Assembly: GCA_028280785.1 (NCBI GenBank)
Contig: JANQLF010000054.1
Coordinates: 1 to 39,704 of the forward strand
Direction of reading: 5' to 3'
Source: Planctomycetota bacterium
GTDB lineage: Bacteria > Planctomycetota > UBA11346
DNA: 39,704 nucleotides
The notes under the pieces are model-generated. The model was not told the DNA's origin. It saw only the letters and a program-made list of their open reading frames with translations, and searched no databases. Shown here one piece after another: positions 7,054 through 16,187 of this stretch; the stretch's first letter is position 1, and every line of letters begins with the position of its first letter. The translations under genes and the position numbers were made by a program.

Positions 7054-10000
7054 TTATTTGCTCAATGCTTTGATGCGCCAGTCGGCAAATTTTTGGAAAA
7101 CAATGCCTTCATACGGTAGCTGTAGGCGTTTGGATTCTTTGTAAAAGCGAAGCGCATCTTTTTTATTGTTAACGTATTCATAATGGAGTGCCATTAAAAT
7201 AGCCGACATCCATTCAGTGTGGCGTTTGTTTGGAATAGTGCCCGTTTTAGGTGTATAGGTTTCACCATTAGTTATTACCGCAGCCATGCTAATGGCAGGT
7301 GCATAAGCGGTATTCGCTTGTTTGCTTCGTTCAGTGAATCGTCGGTCGAGCTGCTGTTTGTCCTTGCTGATAAAATAATCGATCATATCAGGCAAAATGT
7401 AGCGTTCTAGATTGCGGTCATGAATTTTGTAAGGAAGGTCGCGAATCGTTTGTAGCCATTGTTGCGCCTCCTTTGCTTTATTTTGTTGAATTAATTCAAG
7501 GCTTTGAAGGAGGCATGCGTAATAATAAGTATGTGTTGATGTACGTTTGCGTTCGAGTAATTCCTTTAGTCTTCCGGTGCGCATCATCACTTCTTCATAA
7601 GTGGCGTTGTGCTCGATGTAATCATGCTTGTCTTTAACAAGGTCTAATTTATTGAGCGCCAACAGAGCGTCATCATTTTGTGGATCAAATTGAAAGGCTT
7701 TTTTATAATCGCCTGAGGCAACATGAATTTGTGCTTCCACGATGTCATTATAATTAGGAGCACGACGAATCTTGGTGTAACGAGATAAAACCAGCAGGTT
7801 GCGCCAATAGGACTCAGTGCGGTAATTACCTTTGTTAACGTACTCTTCGTATTTACCTTGAACGATTAAAGCTTTGAGTGCAATACTTTTGATATGGCCG
7901 TAACGTTTGATGGCTTCTTCTGGTTTATTCATAGCGAGCAGTGCAGAGCCACAAGCTTTTTCATAATTGCTGAAATTATCAAGAATTTCTTGGTAGTGAC
8001 CAAGTCCTAAAAGACATTCAAGACAACGCAAAATAGGCATGATGCCATCACCACTAACGCCGAGTTTTTTCTCCCAGGCACTTGTTTGGGTAAGTACTGC
8101 CCGGGCTATTTCTTCACCTTCTTTCAAGTGTGGAAGATCTACTAAACGAATGCCTTTACTGTAATGAGCAGCAACTAAGCGCAGGCAGTGTTTCTTCATT
8201 TGTTCAGGCGCATTTTTTGCTCGGGCAATAATTTCCAACTGAGCTTCGGCATTATCGATGTCACCTAATTGGAAGTAGGATTGTACCTTTAAGCCAATAC
8301 TGTGTTGTGTCAGTTCGTGTTTAGGGAATTTTTTCTTGAATAGAGCTAATGCATCAAGGGCTTTCTGATGTTGCTTTAATTTTTGATGACAAATGGCACT
8401 GTGATAAAGAGCGCGAGCGGCGACGTCTTTTTCGGGGAATGCTTCAATAAGGTTTTGATAGTAAACCAAAGCAGCTTCAATGTTATCGTTATAAGCTAAG
8501 GAATGAGCGACTTCAATGTGATCAACGCGTTCTGGTAGTGGTTGGTGCCAGACTTTTAAATTATCAATGCGCATGCGGTTGGTGGTCTGTTCAAAACCAA
8601 ACTGTTGATGTCTATTACCACTGAGGGTGACTACATCTTCAACCTGCATGAATAATTCACCATTAATATAAAAACGAATATGCTTATCAATTTTTTCCAT
8701 CATGAATTGATATACTTTACCGATGCGAATAGCTTCAGGTAAATTACGGATGACCAGTGTTTCCATTTCGCGAGAAATTTCGCAGTAAAGATCTTCACCA
8801 CGTGCGGCGACGTGAAAGAGGTAAGCTTCCCAACGATTAACACCAGCAATGTAACAGTTGAGGTTTGCATTGTCTTTCATTGGTGTGCATTCCCAGCTAA
8901 CACGAATATTGCCAGGGATGCGTTGATTGTAGGTCAGGTCATAGGCCCAGCCGGGACGGCGACTGGTGTCGATAAATAAAGCGCCATCAGTTAACTGAAT
9001 GATTTCTGATTCTATGAGGTCAACTTGAATCTCTGAAGCTGGCAACCAGGTTGGCCAGGTATGCATAGTCCAATTATCAGTGATGTCTTTATGGGTAGCA
9101 TTGTTAAAATTTTGATCGACTAATAGATTCCAGTCACTGCTTTGTTGTGCTTGTTGATGAATGATGAGAGCGCTTAATAATCCGAGTAAGACAATAGCGA
9201 GAAAGGCGAAGGCATAGATTCCAGGATTATGACGAATATTGCGCCCGAGTCGTTTCGAAACGGGTTCATCATTATAAGCAAAAACCTTACGATCACTGAA
9301 GAAGTTGTCGATGTCATCACGCAGGGCTTCAGCACAGGCATAACGCAAATTCGGATTGGGGTCGAGTGCTTTGCGAACGATAGCTGCCATAGCAGGATGA
9401 ATATTTTTTAATTCATCATGGGTAAAATGCTGCACCGATGCTTGGCGTTTGAGATTCCACAGTTCTTTGCGGTTTTCTGCGTCAGTGGGCTTGCGTAAGG
9501 TGAGTGCTTCAAATAAAACAACACCGAGGCTGTAAACATCGCTTAATGCGGATGTGTCTTCGCCGCGAGCTTGTTCCGGTGAAAAATAACTTGGATCAAT
9601 ATTTTGTTCGTTTGCTTCGATGGCTATTTTACCACCAACTTTATTCCGTTCGACAACAGCGATATCACCACGTAAATTAATTATAATATTTTCAGGTTTT
9701 AAATCATGATGTAAAATATCATGCTCATTGGCGTAGGTAATTGCATTAGAGGCAAGCATGACTATTTCGATGCGTTCGCGTAAACTACCGTGTTTAACCT
9801 TAGACGCGTCAGTTTCATCTTTTAGTTGATTCAGCACTTCGCGTAACGATACCCCATCAAGCGAATACATGCCCCATTGTTCGGGATCATTATTGCTGTT
9901 ATCGGTTACAATGGCGATGCCGTGCAAGACTTGTCGATTGCTGGTTGTGAATACTTGACCGATATGGCGAATGGTGTCCTGACCGCGGTCGACCGTTTTT

Positions 10001-10104
10001 GTTACAAGCAGTGCTTCGCGATCACTACTTTCATCACGCCGAACAATGCCAGTTTCGACTTTGTCGTCATCTACGGTAGTTTGATAAAATTTACTCGTTG
10101 GCAT
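7054..10104 (-). CDS. Membrane Ser/Thr kinase-like protein with ConA-like and TPR regions, probable pseudokinase
   Basis: 1016 residues. Residues 1-275 have the PknB-type kinase fold: catalytic loop HHDLKPEN (H132-N139), activation-segment end SPEQ (175-178) and SDVYSLGVVLFEAL (subdomain IX). Key positions are altered: no glycine-rich loop is evident, HRD is HHD, and the DFG position reads VVERN (150-154). A candidate VAIK lysine is K36. One transmembrane helix spans about 295-315. Beyond it, about 325-510 resembles a LamG/ConA-like beta-sandwich (IRFYINGELFMQ...RIDNLKVW), and 540-1016 carries TPR-like repeats (ALVYYQNLIEAFPEKDVAARALYH). Kinase part cytoplasmic, remainder periplasmic. Probably a signalling scaffold; weak kinase activity cannot be excluded. 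SD weak. Confidence 0.85.
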   Translation of the reverse strand: MPTSKFYQTTVDDDKVETGIVRRDESSDREALLVTKTVDRGQDTIRHIGQVFTTSNRQVLHGIAIVTDNSNNDPEQWGMYSLDGVSLREVLNQLKDETDASKVKHGSLRERIEIVMLASNAITYANEHDILHHDLKPENIIINLRGDIAVVERNKVGGKIAIEANEQNIDPSYFSPEQARGEDTSALSDVYSLGVVLFEALTLRKPTDAENRKELWNLKRQASVQHFTHDELKNIHPAMAAIVRKALDPNPNLRYACAEALRDDIDNFFSDRKVFAYNDEPVSKRLGRNIRHNPGIYAFAFLAIVLLGLLSALIIHQQAQQSSDWNLLVDQNFNNATHKDITDNWTMHTWPTWLPASEIQVDLIESEIIQLTDGALFIDTSRRPGWAYDLTYNQRIPGNIRVSWECTPMKDNANLNCYIAGVNRWEAYLFHVAARGEDLYCEISREMETLVIRNLPEAIRIGKVYQFMMEKIDKHIRFYINGELFMQVEDVVTLSGNRHQQFGFEQTTNRMRIDNLKVWHQPLPERVDHIEVAHSLAYNDNIEAALVYYQNLIEAFPEKDVAARALYHSAICHQKLKQHQKALDALALFKKKFPKHELTQHSIGLKVQSYFQLGDIDNAEAQLEIIARAKNAPEQMKKHCLRLVAAHYSKGIRLVDLPHLKEGEEIARAVLTQTSAWEKKLGVSGDGIMPILRCLECLLGLGHYQEILDNFSNYEKACGSALLAMNKPEEAIKRYGHIKSIALKALIVQGKYEEYVNKGNYRTESYWRNLLVLSRYTKIRRAPNYNDIVEAQIHVASGDYKKAFQFDPQNDDALLALNKLDLVKDKHDYIEHNATYEEVMMRTGRLKELLERKRTSTHTYYYACLLQSLELIQQNKAKEAQQWLQTIRDLPYKIHDRNLERYILPDMIDYFISKDKQQLDRRFTERSKQANTAYAPAISMAAVITNGETYTPKTGTIPNKRHTEWMSAILMALHYEYVNNKKDALRFYKESKRLQLPYEGIVFQKFADWRIKALSK

Positions 10105-10224
10105 GGGTGTTTTACATCTCGGTGATGAATGCTGATCGTATCTCCTGCCTGAGACAAGGCATGCATGTGCACTAGCATACTTTCATCCTGTTTCAGTCAG
10201 TGCAGTCCTCAAATGGTAGAAAAG

Positions 10225-10261
10225 TACAAATAAGCGCCTGTTCTCTGGGAGTACAGGCGCT
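10225..10261 (-). terminator. Rho-independent terminator after the beta-helix gene
   Basis: AGCGCCTGT (10233-10241) pairs perfectly with ACAGGCGCT (10253-10261), a 9-bp stem with an 11-nt loop. Reading the minus strand, the stem is followed by TTATTTGTACTTTTC, a U-rich tail. It lies about 65 nt past the stop of the minus-strand gene ending at 10328 and before the kinase-like gene. The rest of the 10105-10327 gap shows no gene. Confidence 0.8.
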
Positions 10262-10327
10262 CAGTGTCTTTGCTATTTCAATCTTGTTGCAGAATCGTCA
10301 ATAATTGATTCCTTATACTGACTTTAC

Positions 10328-13300
10328 TCACTTAATCTGCTTGCCGAAGAGCGTGCGTAGGAATGGCCCCTGTGTTTGCCAGGCATAGAGCTCATCAATA
10401 CTGGTTTCGGCATCGGCGAGGGTGCCTTGGCATACGCGTAAAAAATCAAGCTGCATAGCAGCGTAATTTCCTTGGTGATCCTTGCCAACGAGAAAGTCGC
10501 CAGCATTGCTGAGTGAAGCGTTGCTAACGTTACCGGTCTTGGTGCTTTCTACCTTTTTGCCATTTAGGTAGAATTGGATTGATTGATTTTTACGATCGAC
10601 TTCGACCAATAAATGATGCCATGCCTTATCGTTAATGCTTTGTTTGGCCGTCGCACTCGCCATGACTTTTCCATCAATAAATAGTTGCAGTCGCGGTTTG
10701 CCATTATCGAGGTCGAGCGCATAACCATTGCCTTGTACTTTTCCGCATATGCCACCAGAGGTACTGCTGAATGAAGCGGTTAATTCAATCAATAAATTCT
10801 GAGTGTCTATATCGAGGGTGCGTTTTTCTGTTGCCGGAATCGTTACTTGTTTTTTGCGATCTTTATAGCTGACATCCATTTTCATGATGCGGTTGCTAAC
10901 CGAAAATGATTGATTTGTACCATTAAGACTGACGGCACTGGTGCGCCAATTTTCACTTGGTCCATTAATAAAAGTATCGGCTTGAATGTTCTCACCGTAT
11001 AAATTATGGCGGACGACACGACGATACATGCCACGATCAATATGTGATGGATCCATATACCAATGTTCATCGATAACTCGATTCACTTCATTATCAATCA
11101 GGCGGAAATGCCACTCGCCAACAGTCGCAGATAAGCCCCACGGTACGAATGTTTTAACGGCGGCTTTTTCTGCAGCACTGCCAGGTTTAGGGCGAAAATC
11201 GTTATTTTCAGGATCACGTAGCACCGATGATTGAACATGGGTACCGCTACTCGCATCAATGGCGTGGAGTGATTGCAATGCTTGTTTCCAAGCATCAAAA
11301 GTGTCGCGCATTTGTCCTGATTCTTCGATCACACCAAAATGAGGGGGATTGCCAACAAAAATATTATTGTTGAGTGCTTGTAATAAGGTTGGCGAATCAG
11401 CACCTGCTTTGCCACTTTCCGGATCGGCATCGGGCAAATGCTTGGCATTATCTTTTGGATTAGCGCGTGGCGTGCCGAGACGCAAGAACATGTCGCCGAT
11501 ATCTTCAAATATATTGCCTAAAAATAAATCTGTTCCTGGATAGGTACCATGACGTTGATAGCCAACACCGAATTTATAAAAGGTGTTGTTAAATGTAGAG
11601 AGTAAGAAACAACCACCGACTGCATGTACAGCACCAGTGGTTAACAGGGCGCTATTTAAATCACTTGAGCGACCAACGCCGATATTGTTGAATAAATACT
11701 GCTTTGATCCACCATCGTGGTAGTAGGCATAGGTAAATCCCGCGGAACAAGCATTGCGTTTGTTGCGTGTCCACATGCCTGCAACAGAACGGGTCTTACT
11801 TAACATATTGAAGTCTTTATGCGGATATTCTCGATTCCAGCGATCATTATACTCTTTCCAGTTCTCATTGGTAATTTGATTCGGACTATGCCAGTAACCG
11901 TGTGGGCGAAGCGAAACATTGTTGTAGACATACGCAGGACCACCTTGCCATGTTTCAATGCCGCCCCAGTCATTGTTGGTCATGTAGGTGTCTTCAACTT
12001 GATTATCAAAGACCAACATGCGGCATAATTTAGCGTCCTCGCTACCGCCTTTACCGCCTCTGCTGCTGGGTTTGCCACCATGTAAGAAAATTGCGGTGCC
12101 GAAGCTACGATTAATGAAGTTTCCAGCGAGGATAAGCTGACGGGCATAACGTACTTGAATAGCATGACCATGAGCAGCGCGACGAGGACGTTCACCAATT
12201 TCCTGCATTTTATTGCGTAAAACTTGAATAGTGCCCATATTTCCTTTGGTGCCTTTGCTGGGATAAATAATGATGCAATCCCAGTCACAATTTCGCATTT
12301 CGTTATCTTGAATAACGATGTTGTGAATAGCATCGGTGGGTTGAGTACCCTGGAACCAAACGCCGCGTACAATGTCGGTAAAGGTGTTGTTGCTGATCTG
12401 AATATTTACTGAGCTGCCGATGCCTTTAATGCAGGCGCCATCTTCTTCAGGAACATCCCAGAAACGTTTGTGAATTTGAAAAACACGTTGGTGTTGAAAG
12501 TGTAAACCACTGATGTGAATGTGGCTTTGATTACTGACATCAATTAAGGTTATTTCTGCACTGGCTTCGACCTGTGCTTTATTGGGGTCGCTGTCGTCAT
12601 GTAAACGTAGGTATAATTTATTATTCTTGGTGTCGTGCCAATATTCACCAGCTTCATCGAGGAAACGTGGATGGTTCTCGAGAAAAAATCGGCAATTTTC
12701 TATTGGAAAGTTTTGACCCATCCATGGTGCGCCGACCATGATGGTGTTTTTTGCTGGATCAAAATTGAGAACTGGTCCTGGATAAGGTGAGCCCATGAGT
12801 CCAGTGTACTCGGTCCATACCGTTGCGCCGTTATAGGCATTTGCGTTTTGCTCATTTAAGATCTCTTTACTTTGGCAAATAACACGATCATTGCCTAGTT
12901 GTGCATTGGGTAAGAACGTTCTTTTTTGTTTGGGTGCGCGCCAGGTTTTATCCCAGGTTGCCCATTCTGCTTTGACATCATCTTTATTACTCAGCGTCCA
13001 ATTTGGATGACGCGCTAATTTAATGCGTTCGATATTTTTACCATGCGACCATAATGCAGTGATACGCTGGAATCCTTGGGTGTCTGCAACCCAAACTTTG
13101 TCACTACTTGGCATGCCGCTTGGTGCATTATTAACTTTTTTCCATTGTGTTTTTATTTGACGAGCGCCACTGAAGCTTGCATTGCCTTTTCCCCAGGATG
13201 GATCACTACTTAATCGAATTGGGCTTGCTTCAGAGCCGCTGTCATCAGCAACTAAACTACCGCGATACGTAACGCCGCGTTTGAATACATACGTATGAAT

Positions 13301-13579
13301 ACCGGTGCAGGCTTTGGCTTTGCCGCCGGCGTTTTTATCCCATGGGTGATGTTTCCATGGACTAGCTTTGCTGGTGCCATCGGCGTTGTCATCACCAGAT
13401 TCGTAATCGATGTAGCGTTGGGATTCGCCTTTATTGAATGTGAATGGTTTAGGCGTCCATTCGAGCAAACCACCAGGTAAGCGTTTTGCCTGGGCTTCTT
13501 GCCATACATAGTCTTGTTCGGCGGCGTTGAGTAGTGTGAAGGTACTGGCTATAAAAAGTATACTAATCAATCTAAGCAT
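10328..13579 (-). CDS. Secreted right-handed parallel beta-helix protein with C-terminal LamG domain
   Basis: 1083 residues. A signal peptide (MLRLISILFIASTFTLLNA) is followed by about 800 residues with beta-helix features: a YIDYESGDDNADGTSKASPW start like PL/GH beta-helix enzymes, then Asn-rich coils such as VNIQISNNTFTDIVRGVWFQ and NIVIQDNEMRNCDWDCI. Residues about 910-1075 look like a LamG/ConA-like module (WHHLLVEVDRKNQSIQFYLN, FLVGKD, QLDFLRV). Proteins of this build in related bacteria are polysaccharide lyases or GH141-like hydrolases, but no catalytic residue can be assigned by eye, so substrate and reaction are open. An AGAGGA ribosome-binding site lies ahead of the ATG. It is downstream of the GH9 gene in the same direction (111-bp gap) and ends at a strong terminator. 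Confidence 0.85.
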   Translation of the reverse strand: MLRLISILFIASTFTLLNAAEQDYVWQEAQAKRLPGGLLEWTPKPFTFNKGESQRYIDYESGDDNADGTSKASPWKHHPWDKNAGGKAKACTGIHTYVFKRGVTYRGSLVADDSGSEASPIRLSSDPSWGKGNASFSGARQIKTQWKKVNNAPSGMPSSDKVWVADTQGFQRITALWSHGKNIERIKLARHPNWTLSNKDDVKAEWATWDKTWRAPKQKRTFLPNAQLGNDRVICQSKEILNEQNANAYNGATVWTEYTGLMGSPYPGPVLNFDPAKNTIMVGAPWMGQNFPIENCRFFLENHPRFLDEAGEYWHDTKNNKLYLRLHDDSDPNKAQVEASAEITLIDVSNQSHIHISGLHFQHQRVFQIHKRFWDVPEEDGACIKGIGSSVNIQISNNTFTDIVRGVWFQGTQPTDAIHNIVIQDNEMRNCDWDCIIIYPSKGTKGNMGTIQVLRNKMQEIGERPRRAAHGHAIQVRYARQLILAGNFINRSFGTAIFLHGGKPSSRGGKGGSEDAKLCRMLVFDNQVEDTYMTNNDWGGIETWQGGPAYVYNNVSLRPHGYWHSPNQITNENWKEYNDRWNREYPHKDFNMLSKTRSVAGMWTRNKRNACSAGFTYAYYHDGGSKQYLFNNIGVGRSSDLNSALLTTGAVHAVGGCFLLSTFNNTFYKFGVGYQRHGTYPGTDLFLGNIFEDIGDMFLRLGTPRANPKDNAKHLPDADPESGKAGADSPTLLQALNNNIFVGNPPHFGVIEESGQMRDTFDAWKQALQSLHAIDASSGTHVQSSVLRDPENNDFRPKPGSAAEKAAVKTFVPWGLSATVGEWHFRLIDNEVNRVIDEHWYMDPSHIDRGMYRRVVRHNLYGENIQADTFINGPSENWRTSAVSLNGTNQSFSVSNRIMKMDVSYKDRKKQVTIPATEKRTLDIDTQNLLIELTASFSSTSGGICGKVQGNGYALDLDNGKPRLQLFIDGKVMASATAKQSINDKAWHHLLVEVDRKNQSIQFYLNGKKVESTKTGNVSNASLSNAGDFLVGKDHQGNYAAMQLDFLRVCQGTLADAETSIDELYAWQTQGPFLRTLFGKQIK

Positions 13580-13690
13580 GCGTTCATTTCCTCTGAGGTA
13601 GAGCGGTCAAGTGTGTCGAAAGTCTTTACTAATAAAACCCTTAGGGAGACTATTCGTGACGAGGGTGGATCACTGCCCAGTTATGAGAAA

Positions 13691-16048
13691 TCAATCATTA
13701 TGTGAATGGGTAGCGTCTAGATAAGCCCAGGCGTAGAATACAGGACCCATGCTTTGCATTATGGTGAATTCATTTGTTGACGGACTGAGATAGACATCGA
13801 AGTAGGCTTCGCAACTGGGCCACAGTTTGAGTGCGGGATAGGTGCAGTTTTTTAATAATTTCATAGACCAATTGGTTTCAGCGTGGCTTGGCATAAAAAA
13901 TGGACCGTATACCGTGATGCCCGGTGGCGGTTCACGATTACTTACGCGTGCATCAATAATTAAGGGATTTCGCGGATAATTATATCCAAGACCAGTAGTA
14001 AAACACATATTCACTGGATTGGCGCCCATGGTATATTGCATGGAACGAATAAGGGCTTTGAGATATTTTTTATCCTTGCTTAAAAAATGTGATCGGACTA
14101 GGCAGCTATTTGTTGGTGAGGTCAACAGCCCCCATCCAAGATGTTTTCCATAATCGGCACTTGCCCATCCAAATGATGTACGCATGCCATAGCCAACAGC
14201 ATGGTTTGCTTCTGTGTAGATATTTTCAATTGCAATGTCTTTGAGAGAATTGCTGAGTATTAATTTTTCGGGTAGTGTTGCATAGGAAAAGGCCTCGTCT
14301 TCAGCGTCTTGAACTTGCCATTTAAAGAGTGGTGTATTTTTTTTAATTGCAGTAATATCGGCAAATAAATCATGCCATTTTTTATCTTCAGTGTAACGGT
14401 AATACGAAATCAAGGCTCGTGCTCGGACATTTCGAAGTTGTGCTTGTTGTTTATCACGGTGTTTTCCTTCTATGCTTCCTAATGCAGTACCATTGTTGAC
14501 ATGTTGTTCAGCCCACAGTAGCCCTTTATGTGCAGATTGGATGTAGGTTTGAGCCAAGGTTTGGTTAATCGGTCGTAAAACGTATGCCGCAGCAGATGCT
14601 GAATTCACGTAGCGATAGGTAGACAAGACGTCCTCGGCAAAAACCATAATTGGTAAACTTTCTTGCCAGCTTTTCTCACCGAATTTAGGATGTGCTTCTG
14701 ATTCGATGCCATGTGGAATACCTCCATTTGGTCCTTGCATGCGTCGATAACAATCAATGTTCCAAAGCGCCTCGTCTAGAATATCGGGTAATGAATTATT
14801 GCGTTCAGGAATGGATAATTCGGTGTCATGAAAATGTTCAGGGAAAAGGATGAGTAGTTCTAATTGTTTATCACTTGCATCGAGATGGAGAGCGCGCCTA
14901 TCCCAATCACCGGCATCATGGTATCCTCCCCAGGCATTCTTACGTTGTTTTTGTGTTTGCCCTTGCTTTAAGAGAGTGAAGGAATGCTTTTGGCTTGTAG
15001 ATTCAACAATATTCGCGCTACTTTGAGTTATGCTGACTTTATCTTGAGGGTGCATATTTCTTGGACGTAGCCACGAGGTAAAGGGCTTTTCTAGGGCTAT
15101 TCCAGAGCGTTGGTGATAGAATCCGGAGGCAGAGCATTGCCAAGCTTTTCGATAAACGGTGTCATTAATGTAAAACCAGTTGCTAACACCAATATTGTCA
15201 ATTTTTATTCGGTATTTACCAGGATTTTTAATATGACTGAAGTCTAATGCGTACACATCGGCATGGACATTGTTCGTTTTTTCACGACCTGCATCTGGAG
15301 AATTTTTAGCATGACTAATTTTTGCATGACTGCTGTGAATAAGGTTTGAGGCGTCATCTAGTAAAGACCAATTAATGCTCTTGCCAAAATGATATGCACC
15401 TCCATCACCCATCCACAAAGAGACATAGGCAACTTTGTATGGATCTTTTGGATGAAATCCTAAATGATTTACATGAATTATTTCAGTTACATTGTTGTCT
15501 GGCCTGTGAGTGAAATGAACGACATTCTCTTTTAATAAATTGTCAGAGCATGTAATGGTGTAGCGCTTACCTGTGGCTAGTTCTTGTGCGCATTGTAAAT
15601 ATAGGACATGTGACTGAGGGTGTTTGAAGTTCCAAGGCCCTGTTCTGACCGTATCGGTAGCCTTACTTTTTCGGTAAATATTGACAATTGGTATGTCTTG
15701 ATCCTGTTCTTGAATGCGCCAAGATTTTAATCGTGTTGCCGATTCAGTGTGGAGTGCCTGTCCACTTATCTGATCAAATGTCATAAGCAGTTGATCGTTA
15801 TGAATTAATGCGCCAACAGTTTGACCGTCCCTAACAAGCCAACGGTTATGGCCTGAGACTTTAATGTGATCATCTGCCTGTTGTTGATAAACTTGTTGCT
15901 CGCCCCCAATGCGATGTTGAGCGCTAATTTCAATGGCCAGTGTGTCTGGTGCCACAACCATAATTTTGGTCAACGTTGGGCGTTCTTCTGCGGTAGAGAG
16001 ATAGGTAGCAAGAAATATGCAGCATAAAATTCGCATTGTCGAAATCAT
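13691..16048 (-). CDS. Secreted GH9-family glycoside hydrolase (endoglucanase-like)
   Basis: 785 residues from the ATG at 16048. A TTG-started version begins at 16066, and a third start at 16036 is possible; all lead into the hydrophobic signal MRILCCIFLATYLSTA. An N-terminal beta-rich region is followed by a CelD_N-type Ig-like domain (IHVNHLGFHPKDPYKVAYVS to about residue 300). The GH9 (alpha/alpha)6 domain follows: GGYHDAGDWDR carries the catalytic Asp pair (about 378-381), GANPVNMCFTTGLGYN is the typical loop, and STNEF holds the catalytic acid Glu (about 760). Both catalytic sites are therefore intact. GH9 enzymes cleave beta-1,4-glucans or related beta-glucosidic links by inversion; the actual substrate here is unknown. 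It is paralogous to the GH9 gene ending at 17924. Confidence 0.9.
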   Translation of the reverse strand: MISTMRILCCIFLATYLSTAEERPTLTKIMVVAPDTLAIEISAQHRIGGEQQVYQQQADDHIKVSGHNRWLVRDGQTVGALIHNDQLLMTFDQISGQALHTESATRLKSWRIQEQDQDIPIVNIYRKSKATDTVRTGPWNFKHPQSHVLYLQCAQELATGKRYTITCSDNLLKENVVHFTHRPDNNVTEIIHVNHLGFHPKDPYKVAYVSLWMGDGGAYHFGKSINWSLLDDASNLIHSSHAKISHAKNSPDAGREKTNNVHADVYALDFSHIKNPGKYRIKIDNIGVSNWFYINDTVYRKAWQCSASGFYHQRSGIALEKPFTSWLRPRNMHPQDKVSITQSSANIVESTSQKHSFTLLKQGQTQKQRKNAWGGYHDAGDWDRRALHLDASDKQLELLILFPEHFHDTELSIPERNNSLPDILDEALWNIDCYRRMQGPNGGIPHGIESEAHPKFGEKSWQESLPIMVFAEDVLSTYRYVNSASAAAYVLRPINQTLAQTYIQSAHKGLLWAEQHVNNGTALGSIEGKHRDKQQAQLRNVRARALISYYRYTEDKKWHDLFADITAIKKNTPLFKWQVQDAEDEAFSYATLPEKLILSNSLKDIAIENIYTEANHAVGYGMRTSFGWASADYGKHLGWGLLTSPTNSCLVRSHFLSKDKKYLKALIRSMQYTMGANPVNMCFTTGLGYNYPRNPLIIDARVSNREPPPGITVYGPFFMPSHAETNWSMKLLKNCTYPALKLWPSCEAYFDVYLSPSTNEFTIMQSMGPVFYAWAYLDATHSHND

Positions 16049-16187
16049 ATTATGAGTGTTTCCCAAGTGCTAGTTTAATGATATGCAGCGCTCTTAAAAA
16101 TCCAATTGCACAGTCCTGAATACAAGAGGTGAGGGTGATTCTGAAATCTATAATTCCCTAATAATTTAACCAGTGGGCTTAATTAAT

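Noticed and set aside
11980..12372. 130-codon minus-strand ORF
   Set aside because: Same strand but a different frame inside the beta-helix gene, whose own frame shows a continuous domain structure.
13630..13660. CCCTTAGGG palindrome in the gap before the beta-helix gene
   Set aside because: Only 4 bp per arm with a one-base centre and no T-run; too short to call.
16049..16066. TTG start adding six residues to the GH9 enzyme
   Set aside because: The ATG at 16048 leads directly to the signal peptide; the TTG has no better ribosome-binding site.
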